Shown: piece by piece, positions 6,926 to 7,992 of the stretch
How the letters are laid out: every line of letters begins with the position of its first letter
How positions within the stretch are numbered: position 1 is the first letter of the stretch
DNA from: Oligosphaeraceae bacterium
GTDB taxonomy: Bacteria; Verrucomicrobiota; Lentisphaeria; Oligosphaerales; Oligosphaeraceae
Direction of reading: 5' to 3'
NCBI GenBank assembly: GCA_012515455.1
Contig: JAAYYJ010000253.1
Span: 1 to 7,992 of the forward strand
Length of the DNA stretch: 7,992 nucleotides
The notes under the pieces: generated by a model
Told to the model about the DNA's origin: nothing
What the model saw: only the letters and a program-made list of their open reading frames with translations
The model's database searches: none
Position numbers and translations under genes: made by a program

Positions 6926-6950
6926 CTTTGGTACATTTCAGGAGAGATGC

Positions 6951-7214
6951 ATGGAAAACAGTTCAGTAGCAGAGCGGGTTAAGAAGATCATCGTTGAGCA
7001 GCTCGGTGTCCGTGAGGACCAAGTGCAGGATGAGGCCCGCTTTATCGAAGACCTGGCCGCGGATTCTTTGGATATCGTGGAGCTGGTTATGGAGTTCGAA
7101 GAGGCCTTCGGGATTAAAATCCCGGATGATGTGGTGGAGAAGATGACCAACGTCGGACAGGCTATCTCATATATCGACGAAAAAATTACCAGCGACGGTT
7201 CCACCGAAGCCTGA
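6951..7214 (+). CDS. acpP: Acyl carrier protein
   Basis: The 87-aa acidic cytoplasmic protein carries growing acyl chains on a 4'-phosphopantetheine arm during type II fatty-acid synthesis. Ser39 in ADSLDIVELVM is the attachment site, and helix II (DSLDIVELVMEFEEAFG) is the usual docking surface for partner enzymes. IPDDVVEKMTNVGQAISYI completes the fold. Length is typical, with a slightly longer polar tail (SDGSTEA). I chose the ATG at 6951 because AGGAG (6940-6944) is 6 nt upstream; the frame is open back to a TTG at 6906, but that would add residues before the family's start and lies upstream of the -10 box. fabF follows 141 nt downstream, the common acpP-fabF order, with a terminator-like hairpin between. 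Confidence 0.97.
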   Translation: MENSSVAERVKKIIVEQLGVREDQVQDEARFIEDLAADSLDIVELVMEFEEAFGIKIPDDVVEKMTNVGQAISYIDEKITSDGSTEA

Positions 7215-7268
7215 GCCGCATATTCCGGGCCCTTGGGGTGAGCGTTGCCTTGCAAGGACATTCGGACG

Positions 7269-7307
7269 GGCCACTCACCTGTAATGGGTCGTGGCCTTTA
7301 TTTTTAT
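7269..7307 (+). terminator. Terminator-like hairpin between acpP and fabF
   Basis: GGCCAC (7269-7274) pairs with GTGGCC (7291-7296), with an inner ACC/GGT (7277-7279 with 7287-7289), and TTTATTTTTAT follows at 7297-7307. The stem is interrupted by a small internal loop, so termination may be partial, which would lower fabF transcription relative to acpP. An overlapping alternative pairing, GGTGAG/CTCACC (7237-7242 with 7274-7279), competes with its left arm. Confidence 0.5.
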
Positions 7308-7355
7308 GCCCCTGGATGAGTGGATGGTGAGCTAGGGACTGCAACAGGAGTGACG

Positions 7356-7992
7356 ATGAGTTCGGAGCGGCGTGTAGTAGTATGTGGTGCTGGCGTGATT
7401 TCCCCGATTGGCAATTCACTCGCTCAAGCCTGGGAAAATTTATTGTCTGGCCGCAGCGGCATTGGTCCGTTGAGCAAATTCCCCTGTGAGGATTACCGCT
7501 GCCGCATTGCCGGTGAGGTCAAGGATTTTGATATCACCCGTCACCTTGACAGCAAAGCCGCCAATCGCCTGGACCCGTACTGCCATTATGCTCTGGCGGC
7601 AGCCGATGAGGCGTTGAGCCAGGCCGGGCTGCTAGCCGAACCCATCACCGATCCGTCCCGTTGCGGCATGCTGGTCGCCTCGGGCATCGGCGGCATCAGC
7701 ACCATCTGCCAGCAGCAGGACATCCTGCGGGAGCGCGGTGCGGGCCGAGTCTCGCCGCTGACCATCCCGATGCTGATTGGCGATATGGCCTCCGGCTATC
7801 TGGCCATCAAATACGGCTGGACGGGGCCCAATTTCGGCCTGGTCAGCGCCTGCGCCAGCGGCTTGCACGCCATCGGAGAAGCGTACTGGGTCATCAAACG
7901 CGGTGATGCCGAGGTGATGCTGGCCGGCGGTTCAGAAGCAGCCTTGGTTCCCCTCGGGATAGCTGGTTTTGCCTCCATGCGGGCCTTGAGTA
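7356..7992 (+). CDS. fabF: Beta-ketoacyl-ACP synthase II, N-terminal half (3' end outside window)
   Basis: KAS II condenses malonyl-ACP with a growing acyl-ACP in fatty-acid elongation in the cytoplasm. The frame starts at ATG 7356 with AGGAG (7346-7350) 5 nt upstream and stays open to the window end, giving 212 of the usual ~410 residues. Seen: RRVVVCGAGVISPIGNS (5-21), SGRSGIGPL (31-39), HYALAAADEALSQAGL (77-92), IPMLIGDMASGYLAIKYG (137-154), the nucleophile Cys166 (7851-7853) in VSACASGLHAIGEA, and GDAEVMLAGGSEA (183-195). The two catalytic His residues lie beyond the window. Position directly after acpP supports the KAS II call over KAS I. A chain-initiation or specialised KAS cannot be fully excluded without the C-terminal half. 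Confidence 0.94.
   Translation, partial: MSSERRVVVCGAGVISPIGNSLAQAWENLLSGRSGIGPLSKFPCEDYRCRIAGEVKDFDITRHLDSKAANRLDPYCHYALAAADEALSQAGLLAEPITDPSRCGMLVASGIGGISTICQQQDILRERGAGRVSPLTIPMLIGDMASGYLAIKYGWTGPNFGLVSACASGLHAIGEAYWVIKRGDAEVMLAGGSEAALVPLGIAGFASMRALS

Larger units (their letters stand above)
6521..6950. other. 430-nt divergent intergenic region between transporter and acpP
   Basis: No convincing gene. It carries the transporter leader hairpin (6533-6589), two more GC-rich inverted repeats (GCGGCGG/CCGCCGC at 6638-6644 and 6649-6655 with loop CTTA; GGCGGCG/CGCCGCC at 6767-6773 and 6793-6799), then switches at about 6838 to an AT-rich stretch containing a small hairpin (GGCAAA/TTTGCC, 6872-6877 with 6885-6890), a T8 tract (6900-6907) and the acpP -10 box. 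An open frame beginning near 6703 has no family resemblance and is probably not coding. Confidence 0.6.

Noticed and set aside
6906..7214. Longer acpP reading from TTG at 6906
   Set aside because: It would begin upstream of the TATAAT box and add 15 residues not found in the family; ATG 6951 has a well-placed AGGAG.

Overview
The window is bacterial, GC-rich in its genes, and holds six protein-coding genes, two of them cut by the window edges. There is no rRNA, tRNA, CRISPR array, transposase or phage gene. The acyl carrier protein and KAS II sequences and the mixed gene order would fit a Gram-negative member of the PVC group (Verrucomicrobia/Lentisphaerae-like), but this is a weak impression. 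The exported protein at 832-2382 belongs to no family I recognise, which limits taxonomic placement.

Layout: (1) 1-749 (+) is the C-terminal part of phosphate acetyltransferase, ending at a strong intrinsic terminator (775-808). (2) 4650-832 (-) is a probable two-gene unit: a Cu(I)-type P1B ATPase, then 48 nt downstream a secreted protein of unknown function. (3) 4651-5275 is a 625-nt gap with no convincing gene. It holds a run of hairpins (4921-5077) and an AT-rich patch with alternating TATATGT elements (5191-5228). (4) 6520-5276 (-) is a 12-TM major facilitator protein of the LplT (lysophospholipid transporter) type, with a nested hairpin just before its ribosome binding site. (5) 6521-6950 is a divergent intergenic region with GC-rich hairpins and a consensus -10 box before acpP. 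(6) 6951-7992 (+) is acpP followed by the 5' half of fabF, with a terminator-like hairpin between them.

How the genes relate: acpP and fabF are core type II fatty-acid synthesis. The divergent LplT-like transporter belongs to a family linked to phospholipid remodelling by acyl-ACP-using enzymes, so this side of the window has a loose lipid theme. Pta interconverts acetyl-CoA and acetyl-phosphate in central metabolism. The copper ATPase and its exported partner form a separate metal/envelope unit. I see mostly housekeeping genes and no clear new multi-gene system. The items most worth a second look are the orphan exported protein behind the copper pump and the structured or repeat-bearing non-coding segments.
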